A stretch of DNA of 64,000 nucleotides from Sphingobacteruim zhuxiongii (GTDB taxonomy: Bacteria > Bacteroidota > Bacteroidia > Sphingobacteriales > Sphingobacteriaceae). The first letter of the stretch is position 1. The number at the start of each line of letters is the position of its first letter. The position numbers and the translations under genes were made by a program. The DNA is taken from positions 4,258,927 to 4,322,926 of the forward strand of contig NZ_CP045652.1 in NCBI RefSeq assembly GCF_009557615.1, read 5' to 3'. Below the pieces are notes generated by a model. That model searched no databases. It was not told the origin of the DNA and saw nothing but the letters and a program-made list of their open reading frames with translations. Positions 19,161-28,096 of the stretch are shown one piece after another.

Positions 19161-19212
19161 CTTTTCCACAGAAGCCTTGTTTATAACTTGGTTTTTGTGG
19201 AAAAGTTTTTTT
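19161..19212 (+). terminator. Terminator after the thioredoxin operon
   Basis: The 10-base arms CTTTTCCACA (19161-19170) and TGTGGAAAAG (19196-19205) pair perfectly across a 25-base loop and are followed by seven T. It is 42 bases after the stop of the small conserved gene. Each arm also resembles a DnaA box by chance. Confidence 0.65.
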
Positions 19213-19388
19213 ATAGGCTCTGCCCATTTACATTGATTTTATAGTACTTTTATAATCGTTAAAGGTTAGACCCGAAGCAAATCATCCTGCCGAATCGAAC
19301 CGATAGGTTTTATGACCAGGGTTTGAAGTCAAAGATTTTTAATTGTTGGTAAAAGGAATCAAATTAGTTTTGATTCCTTTTATTTTTT
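19213..19388 (+). ncRNA. Candidate small RNA between two terminators
   Basis: This stretch has no protein frame. It starts right after one terminator and ends in a second, stronger one (13-base stem 19351-19363 with 19369-19381, then a T-rich run), only 25 bases before the next gene. A second terminator implies a transcript that starts inside the gap. A possible promoter lies around 19234-19256. Internal short palindromes (ATCG-AAC-CGAT near 19293) are present. No known RNA family is recognised. Confidence 0.3.
19351..19388 (+). terminator. Strong intrinsic terminator upstream of the PIG-L gene
   Basis: A 13-base stem (AAAAGGAATCAAA with its complement) around a 5-base loop, followed by a T-rich stretch. 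It ends 25 bases before the PIG-L start, so it terminates something encoded within the preceding gap. Confidence 0.75.
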
Positions 19389-19413
19389 ACAGAAACTTCC
19401 TTATTTTTAAGAT

Positions 19414-21852
19414 ATGATGCAAAGAGCGCTATTCCTAGTCATTCTATACCTATGTTTGTTCAGCAGTTTCTCTTACAGTCAGCAAAGCTATTCATCCTCG
19501 CTGATTAACACCAAAATAGACAAGCTTTCGACCTTAGGCACCGTTTTATATTTTGCCGCACACCCCGATGATGAAAACACACGTTTAATTGCGTGGTTGG
19601 CAAACGAGAAGAAATATCGAACCGCCTATCTTTCATTAACTCGTGGTGATGGTGGTCAGAATCTATTGGGAACAGAACAGGGAATCGAATTAGGTCTAAT
19701 CCGGACGCAAGAGCTTTTAGCCGCTCGATCAATAGATAAAGGAGAGCAATACTTTAGTTCTGCTTACGACTTTGGCTTTTCAAAAACCCACGAAGAAACA
19801 TTTTCTTTCTGGAAAAAGGAAGAAACACTACGTGAAGCAGTCTACCTTATTCGGAAATTACAACCCGACGTAATCATTAATCGCTTCCCTCCCGACAGCC
19901 GTGGTGGACATGGTCACCATCAAGCCTCAGCTATTCTAGCCAAAGAAGCATATGAAGCCGCCGCTGACCCAAATAAATTCCCTGAACAACTAAAAGAGTT
20001 AAAACCCTGGAAAGCGAAGCGATTACTCTGGAATACCGCGAATTTTGGAGGAATGAACAATACCAATGAAGACCAACTCAAAATCGATATAGGCGCGTAT
20101 AATCCTCTATTAGGTTACTCCTATGGCGAAATTGCTGCCCTGAGTCGTTCGCAACACAAGAGTCAAGGATTCGGTGCTGCTGCTGGACGAGGGAAATCTT
20201 TGGAATATTTCGAACATGTAGCAGGAGAAACAGCAAAAGCAACCTTATTCGACGGAATTGATGTTAGTTGGAAACGTCTTGGTGAATCAACCGCAGCTAT
20301 TGAGCAAAAAATAAGTAGGATTCAGCAAAGCTTTCAGGCTTCTTCGCCGGAATCTTCTGTGGATCCACTGCTCGAACTACACGCTTTAATTTCAAAACTT
20401 AAGCCTTCAATCTATAAAACACAAAAATTAAAGGACATCGAGGAATTAGTAATTGCTTGTTCTGGTTTATGGATCGAATCAACCGCATCTAAGTATAATT
20501 ACGTTGTAGAGGAATCTGTTCCCATATCAAATGAATTGATTGTTCGCAATCCTAAATTAAACGTTCTTATAAAAGAAATTAATGGGAAATCTATCAATCA
20601 AGAGCTTTCCTGGAATGAAATAAAAAAATATGAGGGTCAACAGCAATTCAGCCGCTGGACACAACCTTACTGGTTAGAAAAACAACACAGTTTAGGGAAA
20701 TTCGAGGTAGATGCTAAAGATTACGGAAACCCCGAAAACGCTAATTTACCATCGAGTCACTATGTTTTAGTAATTAATGGAACCACGATTTCTGTTGATA
20801 GATTAATAAAATATAAGTACGTCGATCCTGTGGAGGGTGAGATTTATGAGCCAATTAGCATTAGTCCGGTTATCACAGCGACTTTCAGCAACCCTAATAT
20901 GTTAATTCAAGCGAACGAGAAAAAGCAATTCACAGTCGTATTGAAGAACAATTCCCCACAAAAACAACAGATTGAGTTTTCCTTCAAGCAATCGGACGAT
21001 TTAAATTTGTCTCCAAGTAACTTTAGTTTAAGCTTTGAAGGCAATGAAGAAATAAAGAAAACAATTGAAATTAGTAACACAAAGCAAATTCCTTCCGCAA
21101 CAATCGAATTACTTGCTAATGGAAACCCTGTGAGTGCTTATAAACGTCTCGAGTACCCTCACATCCCTCCGATAACTTGGTTTCCGCCTACTGTCTTAAA
21201 AGTTAAGGCATTATCATTAAACAATCCGGTAAAGCGCGTTGCTTATATTGAGGGAGCCGGAGATTTGATCCCAAGTTCCTTAGAAAATATCGGCATTCAA
21301 GTCGATGTGCTCTCCGAATCCCAAATTAGTACTGCTATTCTTAACAACTATGATGCTGCCATCTTAGGCGTTAGAACATATAATGTAAGCAAATCCATCG
21401 ACCGATGGTTTCCAGCGCTATTAGCCTATGTGGAGCAGGGTGGGACAGTTCTAGTACAATATAATGTGAACTCTCGAATGGGGCTTGAAAAACTCGGTCC
21501 CTATCCTTTCCAAATTAGTAGAGCCCGTGTAACCGAAGAGGACGCTAAAGTGAAGTTTATCGATCCAAAAGATCCTTCGCTAAACTATCCAAATAAAATT
21601 ACTTCTGAGGATTTTAATGGTTGGATACAGGAGCGCGGATTATATTTTACAGAGGATATCGACGGTCACTATCGCACCCCTTTGTCCTTTGCAGACAAAA
21701 ACGAGAAGCAACATAATGGATCCTTATTGCTTACTAAGTATGGAAAAGGTAAGTTTGTCTATACGTCGCTAGCCTTTTTCCGACAATTACCGGCCGGTGT
21801 GCCCGGAGCTTATAGATTATTTGTAAATTTGCTGGCAAAAGAAGAATTATAA
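19414..21852 (+). CDS. PIG-L/LmbE-family deacetylase with C-terminal extension
   Basis: An 812-residue exported protein with a signal peptide ending near SYSQQ. The PIG-L metal-dependent deacetylase domain is near residues 40-280. Its zinc motif HPDDE is at 50-54 and the third ligand region GGHGHHQ at 164-170. Family members remove N-acetyl groups from sugars such as GlcNAc conjugates. The rest includes an Ig-like NEW3-type segment (about 480-580) and a C-terminal domain resembling a glutamine-amidotransferase-like fold (VAYIEGAGDLIPSSLENIGIQV onward). It heads a tight group with two small membrane proteins and a symporter, suggesting hydrolysis followed by uptake. Confidence 0.85.
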   Translation: MMQRALFLVILYLCLFSSFSYSQQSYSSSLINTKIDKLSTLGTVLYFAAHPDDENTRLIAWLANEKKYRTAYLSLTRGDGGQNLLGTEQGIELGLIRTQELLAARSIDKGEQYFSSAYDFGFSKTHEETFSFWKKEETLREAVYLIRKLQPDVIINRFPPDSRGGHGHHQASAILAKEAYEAAADPNKFPEQLKELKPWKAKRLLWNTANFGGMNNTNEDQLKIDIGAYNPLLGYSYGEIAALSRSQHKSQGFGAAAGRGKSLEYFEHVAGETAKATLFDGIDVSWKRLGESTAAIEQKISRIQQSFQASSPESSVDPLLELHALISKLKPSIYKTQKLKDIEELVIACSGLWIESTASKYNYVVEESVPISNELIVRNPKLNVLIKEINGKSINQELSWNEIKKYEGQQQFSRWTQPYWLEKQHSLGKFEVDAKDYGNPENANLPSSHYVLVINGTTISVDRLIKYKYVDPVEGEIYEPISISPVITATFSNPNMLIQANEKKQFTVVLKNNSPQKQQIEFSFKQSDDLNLSPSNFSLSFEGNEEIKKTIEISNTKQIPSATIELLANGNPVSAYKRLEYPHIPPITWFPPTVLKVKALSLNNPVKRVAYIEGAGDLIPSSLENIGIQVDVLSESQISTAILNNYDAAILGVRTYNVSKSIDRWFPALLAYVEQGGTVLVQYNVNSRMGLEKLGPYPFQISRARVTEEDAKVKFIDPKDPSLNYPNKITSEDFNGWIQERGLYFTEDIDGHYRTPLSFADKNEKQHNGSLLLTKYGKGKFVYTSLAFFRQLPAGVPGAYRLFVNLLAKEEL

Positions 21853-21864
21853 TAAGAACATATA

Positions 21865-22062
21865 ATGGAAAATCAGATCGAAAACTCTAACGGAATCAAC
21901 GCAAAAGGAATTATCTTATTAGTTGGTGTTGTATTAGCTGCAATTACTGCTTGGGTTGCAACAGGTACTTTTCTTGGCGTAATAAAAGGTACAGTTGCTG
22001 GGTTAATCTTCGCTATTATCTTTATCTCGGTTATATTACCGTTCAAAAAGCATGACAGATAG
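21865..22062 (+). CDS. Small membrane protein, two helices
   Basis: A 65-residue protein with two hydrophobic stretches (about 15-35 and 38-58) and a basic C-terminus (FKKHDR). I do not recognise a family. It lies 12 bases after the PIG-L gene and overlaps the next tiny gene by 11 bases, so it is part of the symporter operon. A role as a small accessory subunit of the transporter is possible but not shown. Confidence 0.7.
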   Translation: MENQIENSNGINAKGIILLVGVVLAAITAWVATGTFLGVIKGTVAGLIFAIIFISVILPFKKHDR

Positions 22063-22171
22063 GGGACTCCCCCCTTTCGTACGAAACTGGAGACAATTCT
22101 ATTGGATTATTGTACTCTGGCTTTTCGTATGTATTGTCCTCATGTATTTTTTCACTAGATATTTTGGATGA
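22052..22171 (+). CDS. 39-residue membrane peptide, start-stop coupled to the symporter
   Basis: An ATG at 22052 opens a 39-codon frame (begins MTDRGLPPFVRNWRQFYW, ends FTRYFG). It starts 11 bases inside the preceding gene, and its TGA overlaps the ATG of the symporter in ATGA (22168-22171). The protein has a short basic N-terminus and one strongly hydrophobic helix (about residues 17-35). The double overlap and the membrane-like composition support a real gene too short for usual callers. Function is unknown; small single-helix subunits are known in some transporter operons. Confidence 0.65.
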   Translation: MTDRGLPPFVRNWRQFYWIIVLWLFVCIVLMYFFTRYFG

Positions 22172-23877
22172 GTAATATCGATTGGATAGTACTCATCCTC
22201 ACCTTGCTTTCTATCGTACTTTACGGACTTTATAAAAGCAAGAACGTCAAGAATATTGACGGCTACATCCTTGGTGACCGCTCACTACCCTGGTATACTG
22301 TAGGTCTTTCTGTCATGGCGACGCAAGCCAGTGCAATTACCTTTCTTTCTGCTCCTGGTCTAGCTTATACCTCCGGAATGAGCTTCGTTCAATTCTATTT
22401 CGGATTGCCACTTGCCATGATTGTGCTTTGCGTCACTTTCGTCCCTATCTTTCATAAACTGAAGGTATATACTGCCTATGAGTTTCTTGAAAAACGATTT
22501 GATGTAAAAACAAGGGTATTAACCGCCATCCTCTTCCTTATTCAGCGAGGAATATCAACAGGGATCACAATTTTTGCGCCCGCAATTATCCTATCAACGA
22601 TCCTACATATAGACTTAACCATAACAACACTCTCCATAGGTGCGCTTCTATTAATATACACTGTTTACGGAGGCGTAAAAGCGGTTTCTTACACCCAATT
22701 ATTGCAGATGTCTATCATATTTGGTGGATTATTACTTGCTGGAATACTCGTTGTACACTTATTGCCCGCTCATATTGGATTTTCAGAAGCACTTCATATT
22801 GCCGGAAAATCAGGAAAAACAAATGCAATTGACTTCACCCTAGATTTCGAGAATCAATATACTGTCTGGACAGGACTAATCGGAGGTTTCTTCCTACAGC
22901 TTTCTTATTTCGGCACAGACCAAAGTCAGGTTGGGCGTTATCTTACTGGCTCCTCTATTCGAGATAGCAGGTTAGGCTTGCTCATGAATGGCCTTTTAAA
23001 GGTGCCTATGCAGTTTGCTATTCTTTTGATAGGTGTACTTGTCTTTGCCTACTATCAATACCATACACCGCCTCTATTCTTCAATGAGAGCGAGACAATA
23101 AAGTTAGAGCAAAGTATATATAAAGAAGATTACAAAAACATCTTAGCACAACATGAGCTACTCAGCACGGAGAAAAAGCTTGTTGTCGACGAATTGACTG
23201 ACGCTTTAGCAAAGAATGAAGAGGGAAAGATCGATGGAATACGAGAAAAACTTGGAGGATACAATACGCAGGAAAAGGAACTTAGGGCAAACCTAGTCGA
23301 CCTGATGAAGAAGAACGATAGCTCCGCAGAAACAAACGATAATAATTATATCTTTTTAAAATTCGTTACTGACGTGTTCCCTAAAGGCTTGATTGGCTTA
23401 CTAATTGCAATTATTTTTCTTGCTTCAATGGGTGCAACCGCCAGTGCCATAAACTCGCTTTCATCCACAACTGTTATCGATATCTATAAACGTTTTGTGA
23501 GGAAAGATGCCAATGAAACACATTATTTAAATGCATCACGCCTTGCTACTGCGTTCTGGGGGCTTTTTACGATCGGCATAGCCTTGTATTCTAGCAAATT
23601 GGGAAATCTACTCGAAGCGGTCAATATCCTAGGCTCGCTTTTTTATGGAACCATTCTCGGAATTTTCCTTGTCGCTTTCTATATTAAACGCATTGGAGGA
23701 AAGGCCGTATTTCTCGCCGCCATTATCACAGAAATAATTGTTTTTGGAATCTGGAGATTAGATGTCGTTGCGTTCCTTTGGTTGAATTTGATTGGATGTG
23801 TACTTTTAATACTTATCGCCTTCGTATTACAGAATCTTGTAGGAAAAAAGAAGGACACGCCGCCACTTCCACAGTAA
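22168..23877 (+). CDS. Sodium:solute symporter (SSS family)
   Basis: A 569-residue inner-membrane transporter with about 13 membrane helices, opening with NIDGYILGDRSLPWYTVGLSVMATQASAITFLS, the typical N-terminus of SSS transporters. The family couples sodium entry to uptake of sugars, amino acids or other solutes; the substrate here is unknown. A hydrophilic helical insert rich in Glu and Lys sits at about residues 305-390, which is larger than in the simplest members. It overlaps the 39-residue peptide gene by 4 bases. Its operon partner PIG-L deacetylase suggests an amino-sugar-related substrate, as inference. Confidence 0.92.
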   Translation: MSNIDWIVLILTLLSIVLYGLYKSKNVKNIDGYILGDRSLPWYTVGLSVMATQASAITFLSAPGLAYTSGMSFVQFYFGLPLAMIVLCVTFVPIFHKLKVYTAYEFLEKRFDVKTRVLTAILFLIQRGISTGITIFAPAIILSTILHIDLTITTLSIGALLLIYTVYGGVKAVSYTQLLQMSIIFGGLLLAGILVVHLLPAHIGFSEALHIAGKSGKTNAIDFTLDFENQYTVWTGLIGGFFLQLSYFGTDQSQVGRYLTGSSIRDSRLGLLMNGLLKVPMQFAILLIGVLVFAYYQYHTPPLFFNESETIKLEQSIYKEDYKNILAQHELLSTEKKLVVDELTDALAKNEEGKIDGIREKLGGYNTQEKELRANLVDLMKKNDSSAETNDNNYIFLKFVTDVFPKGLIGLLIAIIFLASMGATASAINSLSSTTVIDIYKRFVRKDANETHYLNASRLATAFWGLFTIGIALYSSKLGNLLEAVNILGSLFYGTILGIFLVAFYIKRIGGKAVFLAAIITEIIVFGIWRLDVVAFLWLNLIGCVLLILIAFVLQNLVGKKKDTPPLPQ

Positions 23878-23894
23878 TCATTTTTGAAAGTCTC

Positions 23895-24821
23895 CTAATA
23901 ATACTTTCTATACAAATCGTATAATATTGCTTTATCGCGGTCTGTTAACACGCCAGTTAAATCCGTTCGCACATACTTCTTTTTAAAAGCTCGAATAACT
24001 GCTTCTGGATTCTTCATGTCGTACCCCATCAACTTCAACGCATCATAAGGGTTAAAAGTCACGGGAGCAGGCATTAAATATGATTCATTATACCATATTC
24101 CAAAACCTCTAGCAGCTAATTTGTCCCAAGGGAAAAGAACATTTGGATCGTCTTTGCGTCCAGGCGCGAAATCGCTGTGCCCAATGAAGTTTAATTGCGG
24201 AATGCTATATCTGTTCTTCAAGGTATCCAATAAGGTCATGAGCGCGCTAATTTGGGCCTCGGGGAAAGCATCAAACCCATTATTATCAAGCTCGATCCCA
24301 ATTGACACAGAATTCATGTCGGAAATTTGTCCCCATTTACCACGTCCAGCATGCCATCCTCGCATATAATCATTCAACATTTGTACAACACGGCCATCAC
24401 GACCAATTACATAATGACTACTGACCTTTGTATGGGGAAGCTGGAACGTACGAATTGTTTGCGCAGTGCTATTTTGTGAAGTATGATGAATCATCACATA
24501 CGAAGGTTTTCTCCAGTCATAGTGAATTGCTTGCGCAAAATCATATTCTTTATGTATTCCAGTATTAAATAGCAACCTCGCCTGTTCATCAGAACTTAAA
24601 GCAATATTGGAATCAATCGTATTTTTCTGGGAGGATTGCTGATTAATCTGTTTATTCAACGATACTGTATCCTTTTGAACTACAGTATTCTCAACAACAT
24701 CGGAGGGTTTTATGACAACAGTTTGCGGATTCTGTAGGACGGTAGTTTTCTTGGTTGTCGAACACGAAACCAAGAAAACTAAACCCAACCCTACAATCCA
24801 AAACCTTTTAATCTTTAACAT
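23895..24821 (-). CDS. N-acetylmuramoyl-L-alanine amidase lipoprotein (Amidase_2)
   Basis: A 308-residue lipoprotein (lipobox LVSC, with Cys20) that would cleave the amide between N-acetylmuramic acid and L-Ala in peptidoglycan. The amidase_2 fold is seen at about residues 95-250, with the zinc-ligand motifs MIHHTS and GHSDFAPGRKDDP and the substrate-side HYVIGRDGRVVQM. The C-terminal 60 residues resemble a peptidoglycan-binding helical segment. It is 5 bases downstream of the DUF3078 gene and part of an envelope cluster that includes two glucosaminidases. Confidence 0.9.
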   Translation of the reverse strand: MLKIKRFWIVGLGLVFLVSCSTTKKTTVLQNPQTVVIKPSDVVENTVVQKDTVSLNKQINQQSSQKNTIDSNIALSSDEQARLLFNTGIHKEYDFAQAIHYDWRKPSYVMIHHTSQNSTAQTIRTFQLPHTKVSSHYVIGRDGRVVQMLNDYMRGWHAGRGKWGQISDMNSVSIGIELDNNGFDAFPEAQISALMTLLDTLKNRYSIPQLNFIGHSDFAPGRKDDPNVLFPWDKLAARGFGIWYNESYLMPAPVTFNPYDALKLMGYDMKNPEAVIRAFKKKYVRTDLTGVLTDRDKAILYDLYRKYY

Positions 24822-24826
24822 TCAAT

Positions 24827-25873
24827 CTATTTTGGTAAGTTTAGAAGCAAACCTACTGCCAAAGCTTGATTCCACTGTACGGCTCCATCCATCGCAGAGT
24901 CATAAAGCACTGTACCACTTAAAGATACATTAATTAAAGAAGTTACTTTTGCAGAGAAGGTAGCGTCCAAACGGTGCGCTGGATCATTCATATCTTCGTA
25001 GTCTGCGAATAAGTTGTAACGCGCTTTCAGGTTTAAATTTTTCGTTAAATTACGGTCTAAATTTGCGGTCAACTGGAACGCGAGTTCATTGCTAAAGTTT
25101 TTATCTTCTTCTACACCATATCGTTCACCAGTTCCTTTATTGTGATCGGAAGAATTAAAATACTCCCCATAACGCTGAAAGTAAGCATTTGCTGAACGAG
25201 GTTTAATTCTTTCATCAAGGATAACTGTTTGACGTGCGGTACCTGTACCAAATCGTAGAGAGAAGGTATTGTCCGGCTTATATTCCAAACCCAGTGATTC
25301 TGTAAAGTAACCAGGAGACATAAATGCCGAAACTACGCCTGTGATGGTATCTTGACCTTCGCTACCCTTTCCATAGGTATAACGGCTATCAAATTGCGAT
25401 TCAAACGTAAATGAGGTATAGACCGCCCAGCTCTTAGATAATTTATATGAAAGCTTATTATCCCAGAAAACACGGTCATTATTTGGTTTTGCCAATTGAC
25501 CTTCATTTCTAATCTTACCGTATTTGAGATCAATCTCCGTGGTGAAGTTGAAGTTATTCTTTGTATAGTCCGACTTGTGCCAAATCAATCCAACGATTGC
25601 CCAAGAGTTAATCCCTCCTAATTTCCAGTTTTCAGAAAATGCCGCTTGATTGAAATTGACTCCAACCTTACTCCAGTGCTTCCAATAATTAACTTCTAAA
25701 TCCAACTTGGGAATCGGGACATTAATGTTTTTCACATTGAGGGCCTTCCCCTCCTTCTTTTCATTGATTGAGCTATCTGGTCTAACGCGCAAATCTTTCA
25801 AATCTTGCGCATTGGCTATCGTAAAACCTAGCATCAAAAGAAAACATGGTAATAGGTAGAATTTTATCTTCAT
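24827..25873 (-). CDS. DUF3078 outer-membrane beta-barrel protein
   Basis: A 348-residue protein with a signal peptide (cleaved near ANAQ) and amphipathic strands throughout, ending in an outer-membrane-like LLLNLPK. The segment with HWSKVGVNFNQAAFSENWKLGG fits DUF3078, a Bacteroidota barrel of unknown role. The start at 25873 was chosen because the longer frame (25894) runs into the upstream gene and lacks a signal peptide at its beginning. It follows the carboxypeptidase-like-domain gene by 1 base. Confidence 0.82.
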   Translation of the reverse strand: MKIKFYLLPCFLLMLGFTIANAQDLKDLRVRPDSSINEKKEGKALNVKNINVPIPKLDLEVNYWKHWSKVGVNFNQAAFSENWKLGGINSWAIVGLIWHKSDYTKNNFNFTTEIDLKYGKIRNEGQLAKPNNDRVFWDNKLSYKLSKSWAVYTSFTFESQFDSRYTYGKGSEGQDTITGVVSAFMSPGYFTESLGLEYKPDNTFSLRFGTGTARQTVILDERIKPRSANAYFQRYGEYFNSSDHNKGTGERYGVEEDKNFSNELAFQLTANLDRNLTKNLNLKARYNLFADYEDMNDPAHRLDATFSAKVTSLINVSLSGTVLYDSAMDGAVQWNQALAVGLLLNLPK

Positions 25874-25874
25874 A

Positions 25875-26636
25875 TTATTTTTTTTGGTTAACATCCAACT
25901 TTATATCAGGCAACTCCCGCAAAGGTCGCAAATTTGGGTGTAGTTTAAATACTTCGTACTTACTTTTTATAAATTGAACCAATTGATAATGATTGGCTTT
26001 TGACACAAATTCGTAAGAGGGTCTAAATAAACGCATAAATACTTGCAACTGTTCACCTTCTAATCCTATCAAAGACCGTACTAAATCCGGCGAAAAGTAA
26101 AAATCTACGATATTCTCTTCGTGGATTCGTTCGATATGCTGTGTAAATCGTCTTGCATTTTTGGCCTCACGACTAACTAAACTATAAAGAGCATCAATAC
26201 TTACCCCAGCTCCAGTAGGCCCAACCGAGAAGTAGTCTTTAGGCGCAGCAAGATCAAAGGCTTTCTTATAATCTCTTTTAATATCCTTTAGCATATCATC
26301 CGGAGAACGGCGCCCATACACTTGAATGGGATCAATCTTTTTTACTGCAGGTTTCAAAGAAACAATTAAAGCCTTTTGATTCTCAAACGTTAGTGTGTCG
26401 CCAACGTACCCCAGTTTTCGAATAGATATCCTATCCCCTTCTTGAGCCTGAATATTAAATTCACCTCGATTATCGTTAAAAAGCAAAACATTAGTATTCA
26501 GGTTTTTTATTTGGACTTCCCCTAAGCGCTGTTTCGACTCGCCATCATATACAATACCAGCAACTGCCGTTTGCGCGTACAGCTTACTGTTCCAAGTCAA
26601 TAAAATCAGAAAAAATATTGCTATTAGGTTTTTCAT
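25875..26636 (-). CDS. Carboxypeptidase-like regulatory domain protein
   Basis: A 253-residue exported protein with a signal peptide cleaved near LYAQ. A carboxypeptidase-D-like regulatory beta-sandwich covers about residues 22-100 (VAGIVYDGESKQRLGEVQIKN). It is followed by a helical region, unusual for a lone domain (about 110-240), with no motif I recognise. Similar proteins are common in Bacteroidota and probably lie in the periplasm or outer membrane. The tight coupling to DUF3078 suggests a joint envelope role. Confidence 0.75.
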   Translation of the reverse strand: MKNLIAIFFLILLTWNSKLYAQTAVAGIVYDGESKQRLGEVQIKNLNTNVLLFNDNRGEFNIQAQEGDRISIRKLGYVGDTLTFENQKALIVSLKPAVKKIDPIQVYGRRSPDDMLKDIKRDYKKAFDLAAPKDYFSVGPTGAGVSIDALYSLVSREAKNARRFTQHIERIHEENIVDFYFSPDLVRSLIGLEGEQLQVFMRLFRPSYEFVSKANHYQLVQFIKSKYEVFKLHPNLRPLRELPDIKLDVNQKK

Positions 26637-26705
26637 CCTAACTTCAAAACTACGTCTTAGAAGAATAGGTTGCTAATTTTTAACATCTTTTAATGAGGCA
26701 TGTAA

Positions 26706-27554
26706 CTATTTTGATACGACTAGAAGCTGACCCACATAAACGCTATCGCTTGTTAAGCCATTGGTTTCCTTCAAAAGGGCAACCGTCGTTTGGAATCTAC
26801 TTGCAATATTGGTTAACGTATCTGATGCTTTAACCTCATAGATCTGCATAGCTACTGGTTTCTTGATCTCTTCTTTCTGCACAGCTGGTTCAGCGATCGT
26901 TTTCTCTTCAATAATTTCCTCGACACGCTCCGCTCGAGCAATAACCTCTACTGGTCGTTCAGCTACATCATATTGTTGTAGGTTGTAACGTTCAATTAAA
27001 TCGATTAATAGTTCGGGATAACGTGGATTTGTTGCGTACCCAGCCTGTTTCAGTCCACGTGCCCAACCTTTATAATCATCTTTCTTTAATGTAAAAAGAC
27101 CTTCATATCGCTTTCTAAGTAGAAATTGGGAGTGATCTTTAAATGACTGTTCGGGGTCGTTATAAACACGAAAACAATCATTAACCGCATCATCCGGTCG
27201 AGTAACCGATTTGCCAGACCAAGTGCCGCCACATTTAATGCCGAAATGGTTATTAGCATTTACAGCTAAATAGGAATTTCCATTCCCTGATTCCAATAAT
27301 GCTTGTGCGAGTTTAATACTAGCCGGAATGCCATATCGATTCATTTCCTCGATGGCAATACCTTTATATCGGTCGATATAAGCTAGTCCTGATGTAGATG
27401 TTGCTGGCTTCTTGTTGGGATTTCCAACTTGATTAGTCCCCTGTGTCGTCCCTCTATTAGAATTAGGTTTCTGGAGGACCGTAGAACGTTTCGTTCCACA
27501 TGAAACAAAAAATATGGCCAATATTAAACTGGCCAACATTAATCTCTTTATCAT
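26706..27554 (-). CDS. Glucosaminidase lipoprotein with LysM (GH73)
   Basis: A 282-residue lipoprotein (lipobox FVSC, Cys19) that would hydrolyse N-acetylglucosaminyl linkages in peptidoglycan. The GH73 domain is at about residues 55-190 (IPASIKLAQALLESGNGNSYLAV, with the catalytic Glu in LLESG; NNHFGIKCGG). A LysM domain closes the protein (about 237-281, YEVKASDTLTNIASRF). The gene lies 14 bases downstream of a shorter GH73 gene on the same strand. Confidence 0.92.
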   Translation of the reverse strand: MIKRLMLASLILAIFFVSCGTKRSTVLQKPNSNRGTTQGTNQVGNPNKKPATSTSGLAYIDRYKGIAIEEMNRYGIPASIKLAQALLESGNGNSYLAVNANNHFGIKCGGTWSGKSVTRPDDAVNDCFRVYNDPEQSFKDHSQFLLRKRYEGLFTLKKDDYKGWARGLKQAGYATNPRYPELLIDLIERYNLQQYDVAERPVEVIARAERVEEIIEEKTIAEPAVQKEEIKKPVAMQIYEVKASDTLTNIASRFQTTVALLKETNGLTSDSVYVGQLLVVSK

Positions 27555-27568
27555 TTTGTTCCGTACGA

Positions 27569-28075
27569 TTAATTCAGATTTATCTTCTCGTCGTATTTCT
27601 CTAAGTTATATCTATCTATGGTAGAAATTACCTTACGAGTCCAATCTCCAGTTTCAGAATAGCCAGATCTAGCTATACCTTTAACCCAAGCTTTGTAATC
27701 ATCGGATTCATGCTTCTCGAATAAAGGTTTCGTTGCCTTTCTTCTTTGCAACAGTCCGACGAAATCACGATAAGAGTCCAAAACGGAACCATAGCCTTTA
27801 TAAGCAGAGCGAATCTTCGTACTACTGTTTTTCCCCTTTATCCCAAAATGGTTATTAAGGTACTTAGCAATACGACTATTCCCGTACGCACTTTCATGAA
27901 TGGCAACAGCTAATATAACTGATGCTGGAACCCCTGTTTCTCGCATTAGACGTTGCGCAGATGTACTGTGCTTCTCTATATACGATCTTGTTGTGTAGTC
28001 TTGCGCATGCAAGCTTAAAGTTGTAATTACGGTAAGTATACATACCATAAAAATCTTTCTACAATGTTTTAGCAT
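27569..28075 (-). CDS. Secreted glucosaminidase, short form (GH73)
   Basis: A 168-residue GH73 enzyme with a signal peptide and no LysM or lipobox. The catalytic Glu is in AIHESAYGNSRIA, followed by NNHFGIKGKNSS, the same motifs as in the downstream paralogue. The pair probably arose by duplication, with one enzyme soluble in the periplasm and the other anchored. It starts 21 bases after the O-methyltransferase stop codon on the same strand. Confidence 0.9.
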   Translation of the reverse strand: MLKHCRKIFMVCILTVITTLSLHAQDYTTRSYIEKHSTSAQRLMRETGVPASVILAVAIHESAYGNSRIAKYLNNHFGIKGKNSSTKIRSAYKGYGSVLDSYRDFVGLLQRRKATKPLFEKHESDDYKAWVKGIARSGYSETGDWTRKVISTIDRYNLEKYDEKINLN

Positions 28076-28096
28076 AAACTTCTGTTTAGTTTAACA

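Noticed and set aside
19161..19205. TTTTCCACA and TGTGGAAAA facing each other, possible second DnaA cluster
   Set aside because: The two copies form the arms of a terminator stem with a T-run and lie between normal genes; they are better explained as a terminator.
19281..19335. A possible tRNA-like sequence in the gap before the PIG-L gene (T-loop-like TTCGATT on the minus strand)
   Set aside because: The five bases on either side do not pair as a T stem, no matching acceptor or anticodon arm exists, so it is not a tRNA or a tRNA-Sec.
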